From assembly GCA_035573435.1 (NCBI GenBank), contig DATMZR010000023.1, positions 1 through 64,000 on the forward strand: 64,000 nt of DNA. The letters are read 5' to 3'. Shown here piece after piece: positions 1 through 8,027 of the stretch (the first letter of the stretch is position 1; every line of letters begins with the position of its first letter). This stretch comes from Solirubrobacterales bacterium. Its GTDB lineage: Bacteria > Actinomycetota > Thermoleophilia > Solirubrobacterales > 70-9. The position numbers and the translations under genes were made by a program. The notes under the pieces are model-generated. The model had not been told where the DNA came from and did no database searches. It was given only the letters and a program-made list of their open reading frames with translations.

Positions 1-2
1 CT

Positions 3-776
3 TGGGTGGATCAGCTCGGTCTGCCGCCCGGATCGACCGTGCTGGAGGTCGGGTGCGGGACGGGACGAATGGCGGTCGCGCTTGCGCGGCGAGGGCTCAT
101 GGTCCATGCCACCGACACGGTCACGACAATGCTCGACCTCACTCGCTCCCGGGCGGCCGAGTCCGGGGCCAGCGGTCTGGTCGAAGTCAGGAAGAGCGAC
201 GTCCACGCCCTTGATTTCGAGGACGCGACGTTCGATCTGGTGATTGCGCTCGGCGTGATCCCGTGGGTGCACTCGCCCAGCGATGCGCTCCACGAGATGG
301 CCCGCGTGCTCAAGCCGGGTCGGGCACTCATCGTGAGCGCCAACAACGTTGCGCGTCTTCATTATTTGTTCGACCCGAAGCTGGCGCTGGGCCTTCGCGG
401 CGTGCGAAGGGCGGTCAAGAAGATGCTCAGAGTGCGTGGGCGATCAACCGCGCTCAGAATGCGTGGGCGATCAAGCGACGTGTGCGCGAGGCTGCACTCG
501 CGTGAGGAGTTCGACCGGCTTCTGACCTCAGCTTCCCTCGCCAAGGAAGAGGGCGGGACGCTCGGCTTTGGGCCATTCACATTCCTAGGCCGACGAATCC
601 TGCCCGAGCGAATCGGGATCGGCGTCCACAATCGGTTGCAGAGACTTGCCAACCGGGGTTTCATCCCCCTCACGTCGAAGGGGGCGCAGTACCTGGTCGT
701 CGCGCGCAAGGAACGCGTGAACGCGCCGCTCGAAAGCGCACAGGCTCTCCGAGCGCCTCAATTAGGAAGAACTTAA
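3..776 (+). CDS. Class I SAM-dependent methyltransferase, 5' partial
   Basis: Probable Methyltransf_11 enzyme that transfers a methyl group from SAM to an unknown small molecule in the cytoplasm. Motif I, VLEVGCGTGRM, lies about residues 12-22 counted from a GTG at base 6; the later motif DVHALDFEDATFDLVIAL and the post-core VLKPGRALIVSA fit the Rossmann methyltransferase fold. The frame stays open to the window edge, so the GTG at 6 may not be the real start and the gene is treated as truncated at its 5' end. A 27-bp tandem duplication gives two nine-residue copies (LRVRGRSTA and LRMRGRSSD) in the C-terminal half. Substrate cannot be told from sequence. Confidence 0.8.
   Translation, partial: WVDQLGLPPGSTVLEVGCGTGRMAVALARRGLMVHATDTVTTMLDLTRSRAAESGASGLVEVRKSDVHALDFEDATFDLVIALGVIPWVHSPSDALHEMARVLKPGRALIVSANNVARLHYLFDPKLALGLRGVRRAVKKMLRVRGRSTALRMRGRSSDVCARLHSREEFDRLLTSASLAKEEGGTLGFGPFTFLGRRILPERIGIGVHNRLQRLANRGFIPLTSKGAQYLVVARKERVNAPLESAQALRAPQLGRT
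425..478 (+). repeat. 27-bp tandem direct repeat inside the methyltransferase
   Basis: Two adjacent 27-bp units start at 425 and 452 with the shared core GTGGGCGATCAA. The repeat is in frame and adds nine residues, so the protein stays open. It looks like a slippage duplication. Confidence 0.75.
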
Positions 777-845
777 GCGCGTGTCACGGCCATCTCATCT
801 CCACCCGGCACCGTCTCCCCAACGAAACCCACGAAAGGGGAACCT

Positions 846-1205
846 ATGAACAAGCGCATCTACACAGGGGTCGCGGTCCTGGCGGCGGCGGTCATCGGAA
901 CGGCCGGCATCGCGACCGCAAGCAATGGCGCCTCTCAAGCGGGCTCGGCGCCCGAGCAAGAGACGATCCACGCTCCCGACAGCAGCGGATCTCGTCTTGA
1001 CGACGGGGCGAACCTGCTGCCGCAGGCCCAGATCACCGAGGCCCAGGCCATCCGGGCAGCCCAGACGGCCGCCTCAGGGCCCCTGAACGAGGTCGACCTC
1101 GAGGACTATCAGGGCCACCTGGTGTTCAACGTCGACGTGGGCTCGCACGACGTCAAGGTCGACGCCTCGAACGGCGACGTCCTTGCCGCACCGGTCGACG
1201 ACTGA
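846..1205 (+). CDS. Small secreted PepSY-domain-like protein
   Basis: A 119-residue exported protein. Residues 1-26 form a signal peptide (KR near the start, then a hydrophobic AVLAAAVIGTAGIATA stretch). The rest is a short linker rich in S, G and D followed by one PepSY-like unit: the helix ITEAQAIRAAQTA and then the strands GHLVFNVDV and VKVDASNGDVLAA. PepSY domains are small extracytoplasmic modules thought to inhibit proteases or bind peptides or metals; no catalytic role is expected. A good ribosome site (GAAAGGGGAACCT) precedes the ATG and a strong hairpin follows the stop, so it is probably a single-gene transcript. Confidence 0.75.
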   Translation: MNKRIYTGVAVLAAAVIGTAGIATASNGASQAGSAPEQETIHAPDSSGSRLDDGANLLPQAQITEAQAIRAAQTAASGPLNEVDLEDYQGHLVFNVDVGSHDVKVDASNGDVLAAPVDD

Positions 1206-1229
1206 GACCAGCCACAGCACGGAACCGAC

Positions 1230-1258
1230 GCGCCCGCGGCTGACCTAGCCGCGGGCGC
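1230..1258 (+). terminator. Intrinsic terminator-like hairpin after the PepSY gene
   Basis: Perfect 12-bp stem (GCGCCCGCGGCT pairing with AGCCGCGGGCGC) around a 5-base loop, 24 bases after the stop codon. There is no T tract, as is common in high-GC actinobacteria. Confidence 0.7.
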
Positions 1259-1286
1259 TCGCGGGCCAAGGGGTTTTGCGAGGTCG

Positions 1287-1330
1287 ATGTGGGACTCTGA
1301 GGGCAGCCCATTCGCGCTCGCTCGACGGCC
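1287..1330 (+). pseudogene. Remnant of a VOC/glyoxalase C-terminus
   Basis: In the 299-base gap before the SnoaL gene, bases 1291-1321 match 10551-10581 at 30 of 31 positions. There the sequence encodes the DSEGSPFALA end of a complete VOC protein. Here the frame reads WDSEGSPFALARRPSED with no VOC domain in front, so it looks like a decayed fragment of a second copy. Nothing else in the gap (1206-1504) looks like a gene. Confidence 0.5.
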
Positions 1331-1504
1331 GAGCGAAGATCTTCTCGAGCGTGTCGCGGTGGTGGTGGCTCAGGCGGACCACCGGCAACTCCAAATAGGA
1401 TCTCGGGGACAAGCAGTATGCCGGGGTGACGATCGGCCCGGCTATGTGCGCATCGCCTTGGCCGTCAGCGTTCCCTAATCCCCGCGGACGTCCAGCGAAC
1501 ATCC

Positions 1505-1963
1505 GTGCTCCTCTCGGGCAACGCTACGGGGAAGCGATTACGCTCGCTGTGGCGAGCTTCGGTGGACGACGCATTTGTGGAGACATTTCGGCGCATCTAC
1601 ACGTCGATACAACGCGGCGACCCGGACGAGCTGACGAGGAGCCTGACCCACGACATCGAGTGGACACTTCCAGAGAGCGTGCCTTGGGGAGGCGTGCATC
1701 ACGGTCCGCTCGGGGTCAAGGCGATGGTCGAGATCTACAGCGACCTCGTCGACGGGTACTGGGCCGATCCTGACGAGTTCATACAGGACGGTGACCGCGT
1801 CGTCGTGCTCGGCCGCATGACGGGCGAGGGCCGGTCGAGCGGCCAGCGCTTCGAGGTTCCCTTTACGCACGTCTGGGGGCTGATCGACGGCGTCCCTTCA
1901 CGCTTTCGCGCCTACTACGACTCCGCCCCGATCACGGCCGCCCTGGAGGGCGCCGCAAGCTGA
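1505..1963 (+). CDS. SnoaL-like/NTF2-fold protein
   Basis: A small alpha+beta barrel of the SnoaL-like polyketide cyclase/NTF2 superfamily. The fold is recognisable from the N-terminal helix FVETFRRIYTSIQRGD, the strand DIEWTLPESVPW, the motif GPLGVKAMVEIYSDLVDGYW and the core GDRVVVLGRMTGEG. Members range from isomerases and hydrolases to ligand-binding proteins, so the reaction is unknown. Homologous sequence begins only near residue 20; an alternative in-frame GTG at 1562 would give a 133-residue protein of usual length. Neither start has a good ribosome site. It ends three bases before the ABC transporter gene and is likely co-transcribed with it. Confidence 0.75.
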   Translation: MLLSGNATGKRLRSLWRASVDDAFVETFRRIYTSIQRGDPDELTRSLTHDIEWTLPESVPWGGVHHGPLGVKAMVEIYSDLVDGYWADPDEFIQDGDRVVVLGRMTGEGRSSGQRFEVPFTHVWGLIDGVPSRFRAYYDSAPITAALEGAAS

Positions 1964-1966
1964 CGA

Positions 1967-3769
1967 ATGGCCGCTCCCGCGGCGCGAGCAGAAGGCGTGG
2001 TCAAGCGCTTCGGGGCGACGGTAGCCCTTGCGGGTGTAGATCTCGAGGTGCCGGAGGGGACGGTATTCGGGCTGCTGGGCCCCAACGGGGCGGGCAAGAC
2101 CACCCTCGTCCGGATCCTCGCCACGCTGCTCACCCCGGACGGCGGGCGGGCGGAGGTCCTCGGGCACAACGTCGTGCGGGAGCCGGCCATAGTCCGGGAG
2201 CTGCTCGGGTTGACAGGGCAGTTCGCCGCCGTCGACGAGATCCTGACCGGACGCGAGAACCTGGAGATGTTCGGGCGCCTCTTCGACCTCCCTCCGAAAG
2301 ATGCGCGCCGCCGAGCGAGCGAGCTGCTCGAACGCTTCGACTTGGCCGATGCGGCCGACCGCCCGGCGCGCACGTACTCGGGCGGCATGCGCCGTCGCCT
2401 CGACCTCGCGTCGAGCCTGCTGACCCGTCCAAGGGTCTTGTTTCTGGACGAGCCGACCACGGGCCTCGATCCGCGCAGCCGCAACCAGATCTGGGCGATC
2501 GTGCGGGAGCTACGGCGCGAGGGGACGACGCTCCTGCTGACGACCCAATACCTCGAGGAGGCCGATGAGCTAGCCGACCGGATCGCCGTGATCGATCACG
2601 GGAGGGTCATCGCGGAGGGAACAGGCAACGAGCTCAAGGATCGCGTGGGGGGTCAGATCCTGGAGGTCGAGCTGTCCAGTGCGGCGCAGCGTGACCAAGC
2701 GCGGACGGTGCTTGCGCGGGTGGGTTGCGGCGAGCCCGAGCCGGACGAGCGCCCGGACCGGCTCACGCTTCCAGCGCCGCGAGACGGCCTCGAGCTGATC
2801 GAGGAGGCCGCGGCGGAGCTCCGGCGGGCGGAGATCGGCGTCAGCGACCTCGCGCTTCGCGGGCCCACGCTGGACGATGTCTTCCTCCAGCTCACGGGTG
2901 CGCCGCCGAGCGAGGACGGCAACCCGCGGCCACCGGTCGCCGTGGAGCCGGCCAGCGTCCCACGCGCGTCGACCCTGCAGCTGAAGCTCCCGACGCTGCA
3001 GACCGTTCGGTCCGGCCTCACCGACGCCGCCGTCGTCACCGGCCGCAACCTGCGCCATTTCATCCGCCAGCCCGAGCTGCTCATCTTCTCGACGATCCAG
3101 CCGGTCATGTTCGTGTTGTTGTTCGTCTACGTGTTCGGCGGGGCGGTCAGCCGCTCGCTCCCGCACGGAGTCGCGTACGTCGACTATCTGCTCCCGGGGA
3201 TCTTTGTGCAGTCAGTGACCTTTCGGGCCTCGATGACCGCCGTTGGCCTCTCCGAGGATCTGAGGCGCGGGGTGATTGACCGGTTTCGTTCGATGCCGAT
3301 GGCGCAGTCCGCTGTGCTGCTGGGCCGCACCCTCGCGGACCTGGTTCGCAATATCTTGATCGTGGGGCTGATGATCGTCGTCGGCTATTTGGTCGGCTTT
3401 CGCTTTCACGGGGGGGTTTCGGGGGCGCTCGCCTGTGTCGTCGTCGTCGCCGCGTTCGGCCTCGCGCTCAGCTGGATCTTCGCCTTCGTGGCCCTGACGG
3501 TCCGGGGTGCCGAGGCCGCGCAGTCGGCTGGTTTCGTGGTGATCTTCCCGCTGGTCTTCGCGAGCTCGGTGTTCGTCCCCATCTCGACCATGCCCAACTG
3601 GTTACAGGGCTTCGCCGAGGTCAGCCCCGTCACGGTCACCGCGGATGCCGCCCGGTCGTTTGCGCTGACCGGGGCGCCGGCTTCGCTCGGAGCCGCCGCG
3701 GCGTGGATCGTCGGCCTGCTGGCCATCTTCGTTCCGTTGAGCATGTGGCGCTATCGGCGGATGGACTAA
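1967..3769 (+). CDS. ABC exporter, fused ATPase and ABC-2 permease (DrrA/DrrB-like)
   Basis: A 600-residue half-transporter combining the two subunits usually encoded separately as DrrA and DrrB. The ATPase occupies about residues 7-305: Walker A GPNGAGKT (38-45), the signature YSGGMRRRLDLASSL, Walker B VLFLDEPTTGLD, and the DrrA-type tail TLDDVFLQLTG. After a linker of about 45 residues comes an ABC-2 permease with about six membrane segments (e.g. LLIFSTIQPVMFVLLFVYV and ALSWIFAFVALTV). Such exporters pump daunorubicin-like drugs, lipids or polyketides out of the cell; it probably works as a homodimer. The only neighbour in the unit is the SnoaL gene just upstream. Confidence 0.9.
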   Translation: MAAPAARAEGVVKRFGATVALAGVDLEVPEGTVFGLLGPNGAGKTTLVRILATLLTPDGGRAEVLGHNVVREPAIVRELLGLTGQFAAVDEILTGRENLEMFGRLFDLPPKDARRRASELLERFDLADAADRPARTYSGGMRRRLDLASSLLTRPRVLFLDEPTTGLDPRSRNQIWAIVRELRREGTTLLLTTQYLEEADELADRIAVIDHGRVIAEGTGNELKDRVGGQILEVELSSAAQRDQARTVLARVGCGEPEPDERPDRLTLPAPRDGLELIEEAAAELRRAEIGVSDLALRGPTLDDVFLQLTGAPPSEDGNPRPPVAVEPASVPRASTLQLKLPTLQTVRSGLTDAAVVTGRNLRHFIRQPELLIFSTIQPVMFVLLFVYVFGGAVSRSLPHGVAYVDYLLPGIFVQSVTFRASMTAVGLSEDLRRGVIDRFRSMPMAQSAVLLGRTLADLVRNILIVGLMIVVGYLVGFRFHGGVSGALACVVVVAAFGLALSWIFAFVALTVRGAEAAQSAGFVVIFPLVFASSVFVPISTMPNWLQGFAEVSPVTVTADAARSFALTGAPASLGAAAAWIVGLLAIFVPLSMWRYRRMD

Positions 3770-3826
3770 CCGCTTGGCGAGGATCGAGTCTCGGTCCAGT
3801 CCACAGCTGATCATGCTCCCCGTTGC

Positions 3827-4510
3827 TCACCAGACTTCGGCGCCATTGCGATCGAAGAAGCCCCCGGTCGGCCCATGAGGGGTGATCAGCGCGTAGCGGA
3901 TAATCGCCTCGGCCCCTTGCTCGACCGTCTGCGTGCCTCGGTGCCGGTTGAAGTCGGTCGCGGTGAAACCCGGCTCGACAGAGTTGATCCGCATGTTCGG
4001 GAAGGCGGCGGCGTATCGGATGGTGAGCATGTTGAGCGCCGCTTTGGACGACGCGTACACGGGGTAGTTCGCCTCGCGCCAGGGACCGTCAGGGTCGGCA
4101 GCGAGGCCGAGAGAGCCGACGCCGCTCGAGACGTTGACGACGACGGGCGCCTCTGACTTCTCGAGCAGCGGGATGAATGCATGGAGGACGCGGACGGGTC
4201 CGAACACGTTCGTCTCATAGACAGTGCGCATGTCGTCAGCCGTGGCCTCGCTGGGGCTGATCCGCCCGCCGCTGATACCGGCGTTGTTCACAAGCACGTC
4301 CAATGCGCCAACGATCTCGACCGCAGCAGCAACCGAGGCGTCGTCGGTGACATCGAGTCGCACAAATCGCGCGCCCAGTTGATCAGCGGCCTGCTGTCCG
4401 CGGTCCGGGTGGCGCGCCCCGATCCACACCTGGTGGCCCGCGGCCATGAGCTGGCGAGCGGTCTCGAGTCCCAGTCCCTTGTTTGCCCCCGTGATGAGCG
4501 ATGTAGTCAT
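3827..4510 (-). CDS. Short-chain dehydrogenase/reductase (SDR)
   Basis: Classical SDR of 227 residues, probably a cytoplasmic NADP(H)-dependent ketone or aldehyde reductase. The cofactor motif TGANKGLG is at 7-14, the NNAG motif at 75-78, a catalytic Ser near 128 (VNVSSG) and the YxxxK pair at Y152/K156 (YPVYASSK). Length and all key residues are intact. The start has a good ribosome site (GAGGGAGAACTC before ATG). It is transcribed in the same direction as the alpha/beta hydrolase upstream of it, 16 bases away, so the two may form an operon divergent from the TetR gene. Substrate unknown. Confidence 0.9.
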   Translation of the reverse strand: MTTSLITGANKGLGLETARQLMAAGHQVWIGARHPDRGQQAADQLGARFVRLDVTDDASVAAAVEIVGALDVLVNNAGISGGRISPSEATADDMRTVYETNVFGPVRVLHAFIPLLEKSEAPVVVNVSSGVGSLGLAADPDGPWREANYPVYASSKAALNMLTIRYAAAFPNMRINSVEPGFTATDFNRHRGTQTVEQGAEAIIRYALITPHGPTGGFFDRNGAEVW

Positions 4511-4526
4511 GAGTTCTCCCTCGCCC

Positions 4527-5222
4527 TCACAGACTCAGCACCAGGTCGCGGACGGCGGCCGGCTGGGACAGAAAGGGGTGGTGGCCGGCGTCGAGCTCGA
4601 CGACACCCCCTGCCCGATCGGCGAATTCGCGTTGCCGTTTGGCGGGAGTCCCCCGGTCCTCGGCGCATACGAGGTACGTCGAGCCGACATGGTGCCAGGC
4701 TGCTGACTGCACGGGTTGCTCGAGGACCGCCAGGCTCTGACGGGCCGTCTTGTCCGCGGCCTGTCGCTGGATCTCCGAGTCGCAGTCTTGAAGGAACGTC
4801 TCGGCCAAGGCATCTGTCCGGACGGTGAACGTGCCGCCTTCGGGATCGATGTCGAGGAACGGAGTGGGCTCCTCGCCGCCGAACGAGGAGAGGCTCTGGC
4901 CGACTTCGGGCAGATAGCTGGACACGAGCAGCAGATGGCGCACGGCGTCGATGCCCGCTGCTGCCTCCGCGGCGACGATGCCGCCGTAGCTGTGGGCGAC
5001 CACGATGGTCGGCTCACCGCTCGCCGTGAGCGATCCCCGGACCGCGGCGACGTCCTCGACGAGCCCCGGTCCCTGGGCGCTCGTCGGCTCATCCGTTTCG
5101 CCGCAGCTGGGCAGGGAGGGCGCCTCGCTGGCGATGCCGCGCTCGGCCAGCAGCTCAGCAGTCGGGTGCCACCACCACGACCCGTCCTTGACGCATGCCC
5201 CATGCACAAAAACGACTCTCAT
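4527..5222 (-). CDS. Alpha/beta hydrolase
   Basis: A 231-residue esterase-like hydrolase of the same small family as the one at 24393-25076. The oxyanion strand VVFVHGACVKDGSWWW opens the protein, the nucleophile elbow AHSYGG puts Ser near 78, the acid is probably in CAEDRGTP, and the His is in the closing motif DAGHHPFLSQP. The ATG at 5222 is chosen because CGAGGAGGCTGTG gives a perfect ribosome site; a longer frame to 5441 would run through the promoter and start of the TetR gene. It is divergent from the TetR gene and probably controlled by it. Substrate unknown. Confidence 0.88.
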   Translation of the reverse strand: MRVVFVHGACVKDGSWWWHPTAELLAERGIASEAPSLPSCGETDEPTSAQGPGLVEDVAAVRGSLTASGEPTIVVAHSYGGIVAAEAAAGIDAVRHLLLVSSYLPEVGQSLSSFGGEEPTPFLDIDPEGGTFTVRTDALAETFLQDCDSEIQRQAADKTARQSLAVLEQPVQSAAWHHVGSTYLVCAEDRGTPAKRQREFADRAGGVVELDAGHHPFLSQPAAVRDLVLSL

Positions 5223-5266
5223 CACAGCCTCCTCGTCGAGTCCGAAGTTCCTGTCGAGCAGAGTAG

Positions 5267-5284
5267 ACGTACCGCCTGTTACGT
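5267..5284. promoter_or_regulatory. Putative TetR operator between divergent genes
   Basis: In the 78-base gap between the hydrolase and the TetR gene, ACGTA and TACGT face each other across 8 bases. Position and symmetry fit an autoregulatory TetR site, but the arms are short and this is only a candidate. Confidence 0.35.
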
Positions 5285-5300
5285 GAAAAGATGACCATGC

Positions 5301-5849
5301 ATGGGAAGGCGCCCGCAACCGCAGATCAGGCAGCGGCTCCTCGACGCTTGCACCGACCACGCGCTCGAGCACGGGCTTCCCGACCGGCTCGGACCGCTGG
5401 CCGCCGCCGCCGGAACCTCGAACCGGATGCTGATCTACCATTTCGGCACCCGTGACGGCCTGCTCCGCGAGATCCTCGGGCAGGCCCGGCAGCGCCAGGT
5501 GGAGGCCTTCACCGAGCTCCTGCGCGTTCGACCCGAAGAGCCCTATGTGGCGACCTTAAGCCACGCGTGGTCCGCAATGACCGGGCCGCGCGGCAGACCC
5601 TACCTGCGCATGTTCAGCCGGCTGCACGACACCGCAGGCGAACCGCTCTGGCCGGGCTTCCGGCGCATCGCGACCACCGACTGGCTCGCGCCCCTCGAGC
5701 AAGGCATGCGCAGCCTCGGCCGGCCCGAGTTGGCCACCGTCGTGCTCGCCGTCATCCGCGGCCTGCTTATGGACCTCGACGCAACGGGCGATGCCGTGCG
5801 GACCGGCCAAGCGTTCCAAGACTTCTTGACGACGATCGAGAAAGCCTGA
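5301..5849 (+). CDS. TetR/AcrR-family transcriptional regulator
   Basis: A 182-residue repressor-like protein. The N-terminal DNA-binding domain (about residues 7-55) includes the helix-turn-helix LAAAAGTSNRMLIYHFGTRDGLL, with the typical YHF-x3-GLL end. The remainder is the helical ligand-binding domain, with the motif GLLMDLDATGDAVRTGQAF near the end. It is divergently arranged with the alpha/beta hydrolase and SDR, which are its likely targets. The inducer is unknown. Confidence 0.88.
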   Translation: MGRRPQPQIRQRLLDACTDHALEHGLPDRLGPLAAAAGTSNRMLIYHFGTRDGLLREILGQARQRQVEAFTELLRVRPEEPYVATLSHAWSAMTGPRGRPYLRMFSRLHDTAGEPLWPGFRRIATTDWLAPLEQGMRSLGRPELATVVLAVIRGLLMDLDATGDAVRTGQAFQDFLTTIEKA

Positions 5850-5886
5850 CACCCGACAGCGCCAACGCAGAGGGGCGCGACAGCCT

Positions 5887-6297
5887 TCAGCCCGAGCTGT
5901 CGGGTCCGGCGCGCTCGAGGTCGATCCGGATCAGCACGCGGCGTTCGCGCTCCATCCGGGCTCGATAGTCGTCCCAGTCCGGGTCCTCGTCCGGGAAGCG
6001 CTTGTAGTAGTCGATCAGCGGATCCATGGCCTCGGGCAGGGAGACGACGCTTGCGCGCCCCTCGACGAACAGCCACTGCCCGAAGAAGCCATCGGTCACG
6101 ACGCAGGCCTGAGCCCAGGGGTCGCGACGCAGGTTGCGGACCTTGTAGGCGGTCTCACGGCTAGAGACGATCGCCCGTCCCACGCCGTCCACGTTCACAA
6201 GGACTGGGCTCTGCTGGACGCCGCCACCCATCGTGCGGGTTGCCAGCACCGCGCGATGGTGTTCGCGCATGAACGCGCGCGCCTGATCGAGATCCAC
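5887..6297 (-). CDS. PPOX-class protein, probably F420-dependent
   Basis: Split-barrel flavin/deazaflavin-binding protein of the pyridoxamine-5'-phosphate oxidase superfamily. The opening DLDQARAFMREHHRAVLATR and the segment YKVRNLRRDPWAQACVV are typical of the TIGR03618 (Rv1155-like) F420 group. The C-terminal DWDDYRARMERERRVLIRIDLERA is the usual last strand. I prefer a GTG at 6297 (136 residues), where homologues begin; a longer frame opens at 6411 but its first 38 residues look like low-complexity junk. Likely reduces or binds a small planar substrate with F420H2. It converges with the TetR gene. Confidence 0.8.
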   Translation of the reverse strand: MDLDQARAFMREHHRAVLATRTMGGGVQQSPVLVNVDGVGRAIVSSRETAYKVRNLRRDPWAQACVVTDGFFGQWLFVEGRASVVSLPEAMDPLIDYYKRFPDEDPDWDDYRARMERERRVLIRIDLERAGPDSSG

Positions 6298-6446
6298 GGT
6301 CAGGACTCTAGCCTTCGAGGCAGGCTTTGCAGCACGCTCGCCGCCGATCCCTCGGCTCTCTGGAAAGGGCCGCGAACGTGGCCCAGCGCGAGTAGTAGGG
6401 TCGATCCGCATCCATCGCCAGGACGGCGCCGCCGAGAGGAGGACAC

Positions 6447-6860
6447 ATGGCCACAGCCACCCTGTTCAAGGAGATGCTCGAAGCTCATCCGTGGCCCGCT
6501 CAGGTCGACCGCGATGTGCTGGTTCGCTGCATCGATGAGTGCAGTTCATGTGAAGCGTTGTGCACCGCCTGTGCTGACGCCAGCCTCGCGGAGGAGGACG
6601 TCGTCAATATGCGCAAGTGCATCCGCCTCTGTCTGGACTGCGCCGACATCTGCGGCACCACCGGCCGCCTTCTCACGAGGCAGACCGAGTACGTCGCAGC
6701 GACCGCGAGGGCACAGGTGTCGTCGTGCCGTGAGCTTTGCGCCGCGTGCGCGGAGGAGTGCGGGCGGCATGCGCAGCATCACGACCATTGCCGCATCTGC
6801 GCCGAGGAATGCAGGCGCTGCGAGGACGCCTGCTCGGCGGTGCTCGAGGCAATCCCCTAG
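6447..6860 (+). CDS. Four-helix bundle copper-binding protein (Csp/DUF326-like)
   Basis: A 137-residue, Cys-rich helical protein. Cysteines recur in pairs with helical spacing: CSSCEALCTAC, CIRLCLDCADIC, CRELCAACAEEC, then CRICAEECRRCEDAC, with HAQHHDHC adding His residues. This is the pattern of Csp-type copper storage proteins, where Cys from four helices line the core and bind many Cu(I) ions. No signal peptide is visible, so a cytosolic form (Csp3-like) is likelier. Start has GAGGAGGACAC as ribosome site. It is followed 37 bases later by an LLM oxidoreductase in the same direction. Confidence 0.88.
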   Translation: MATATLFKEMLEAHPWPAQVDRDVLVRCIDECSSCEALCTACADASLAEEDVVNMRKCIRLCLDCADICGTTGRLLTRQTEYVAATARAQVSSCRELCAACAEECGRHAQHHDHCRICAEECRRCEDACSAVLEAIP

Positions 6861-6897
6861 GCGTTCCCGCGGTCCGAGCCGCGGAAACTCCAGAGCG

Positions 6898-7884
6898 ATG
6901 GATATCTCTTGTGCGACACCGACGACTCTCTACTCGCCCGAGCACGTGGCCATTGCTGAGGAGCTCGGCTACACGCGCGCCTGGTTTTACGACACGCCGC
7001 AGCAGAGCCCCGACGTATGGATGACGCTGGCGCTCGCCGCCGAGCGGACCGAGCGGATTGGCCTCGGCCCGGGGGTGTTGGTGCCGTCGCTTCGCCATCC
7101 GATGGTCAATGCCGCCGGGACCGCCGCCCTCGAGGCTCTCGCGCCGGGCCGGGTGGCGGTTGCGTTCGGGACCGGGTGGACCGGCCGTCGGGCGATGGGC
7201 GTGCCACGGCCAATCAAGTGGGCCTACATGGAGGCCTACATCAGGGCCTACCGAGGCCTCCTGCGCGGCGAGACCGTCGAATGGGAGGGCGCACGGATGC
7301 GGATGCTTCATCCCGACGGCCACGCTGTCCCCCATTCGATCGACGTGCCCGTGTTGATCGGAGCGCAGGGACCTAAGGGCCAGTCCGTAGCAAAGGAACT
7401 GGCCGACGGCCTCTTCACCGTGGCGATCGTCCCTGAGTTCGCCACCGAATTCTCCTGGGTCCCGCATCTATGTTTGGGAACAGTGCTCGATGAAGGAGAA
7501 GATCCGCGGTCGGAGCGCGTTCGCGCCGCGGCCGGACCAGGCGCGATCAACATGTATCACGGCGCCTACGAGCTCAACGCCAACCTGGCGGACCTGCCCG
7601 GCGGGAGGGAGTGGCTCGCGGCGATCGAAGAGGCGCCGGAGGGCGAGCGCCATCTCGCCGTCCACGACCAGCACATGGTCGGGCTGAACGCGGCCGACCA
7701 GGCAGCATGGGATGCCGGGGCCGACACGATGGTCGAGGCATTCAGCTTCACCGGCACGGCGGCGACGCTCCGCGCCAGGGCAGCCGAGCTCGCCGACAAA
7801 GGCGTCACAGAGATCGTCTATCAGCCGGCGGGGCCCGACATCCGCAGAGAACTGCGGACGTTCATCGAGGCAGTCGACGTCTGA
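6898..7884 (+). CDS. LLM-class, probably F420-dependent, oxidoreductase
   Basis: A 328-residue luciferase-like TIM barrel. The opening EHVAIAEELGYTRAWFYDTP, the strand ERIGLGPGVLVPSLRHP and the motif GRVAVAFGTGWTGR are typical of the F420-using branch. Such enzymes transfer hydride between F420 and alcohols, imines or enoyl substrates; which one here is unknown. The ATG at 6898 is chosen because homology starts there; the open frame runs back to 6256 through the copper-protein gene and is not coding. Ribosome site is weak. Confidence 0.85.
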   Translation: MDISCATPTTLYSPEHVAIAEELGYTRAWFYDTPQQSPDVWMTLALAAERTERIGLGPGVLVPSLRHPMVNAAGTAALEALAPGRVAVAFGTGWTGRRAMGVPRPIKWAYMEAYIRAYRGLLRGETVEWEGARMRMLHPDGHAVPHSIDVPVLIGAQGPKGQSVAKELADGLFTVAIVPEFATEFSWVPHLCLGTVLDEGEDPRSERVRAAAGPGAINMYHGAYELNANLADLPGGREWLAAIEEAPEGERHLAVHDQHMVGLNAADQAAWDAGADTMVEAFSFTGTAATLRARAAELADKGVTEIVYQPAGPDIRRELRTFIEAVDV

Positions 7885-8027
7885 GCCGCGTGAGTCCGGA
7901 TCCCGTGCGCGCTTCGCCCTGCTTGTGCGCTGCGGGGTGCCGCTGGCGGTCCGCTTCGCACCGTTCGACGATTAGGCCGCCGAACTTGGCGGGTTTGCGA
8001 AACGCACCATCGGGGTAGTCACCATCG

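Noticed and set aside
6256-6897. N-terminal extension of the LLM oxidoreductase frame
   Set aside because: It runs through the copper-protein gene in another frame; homology begins at 6898.
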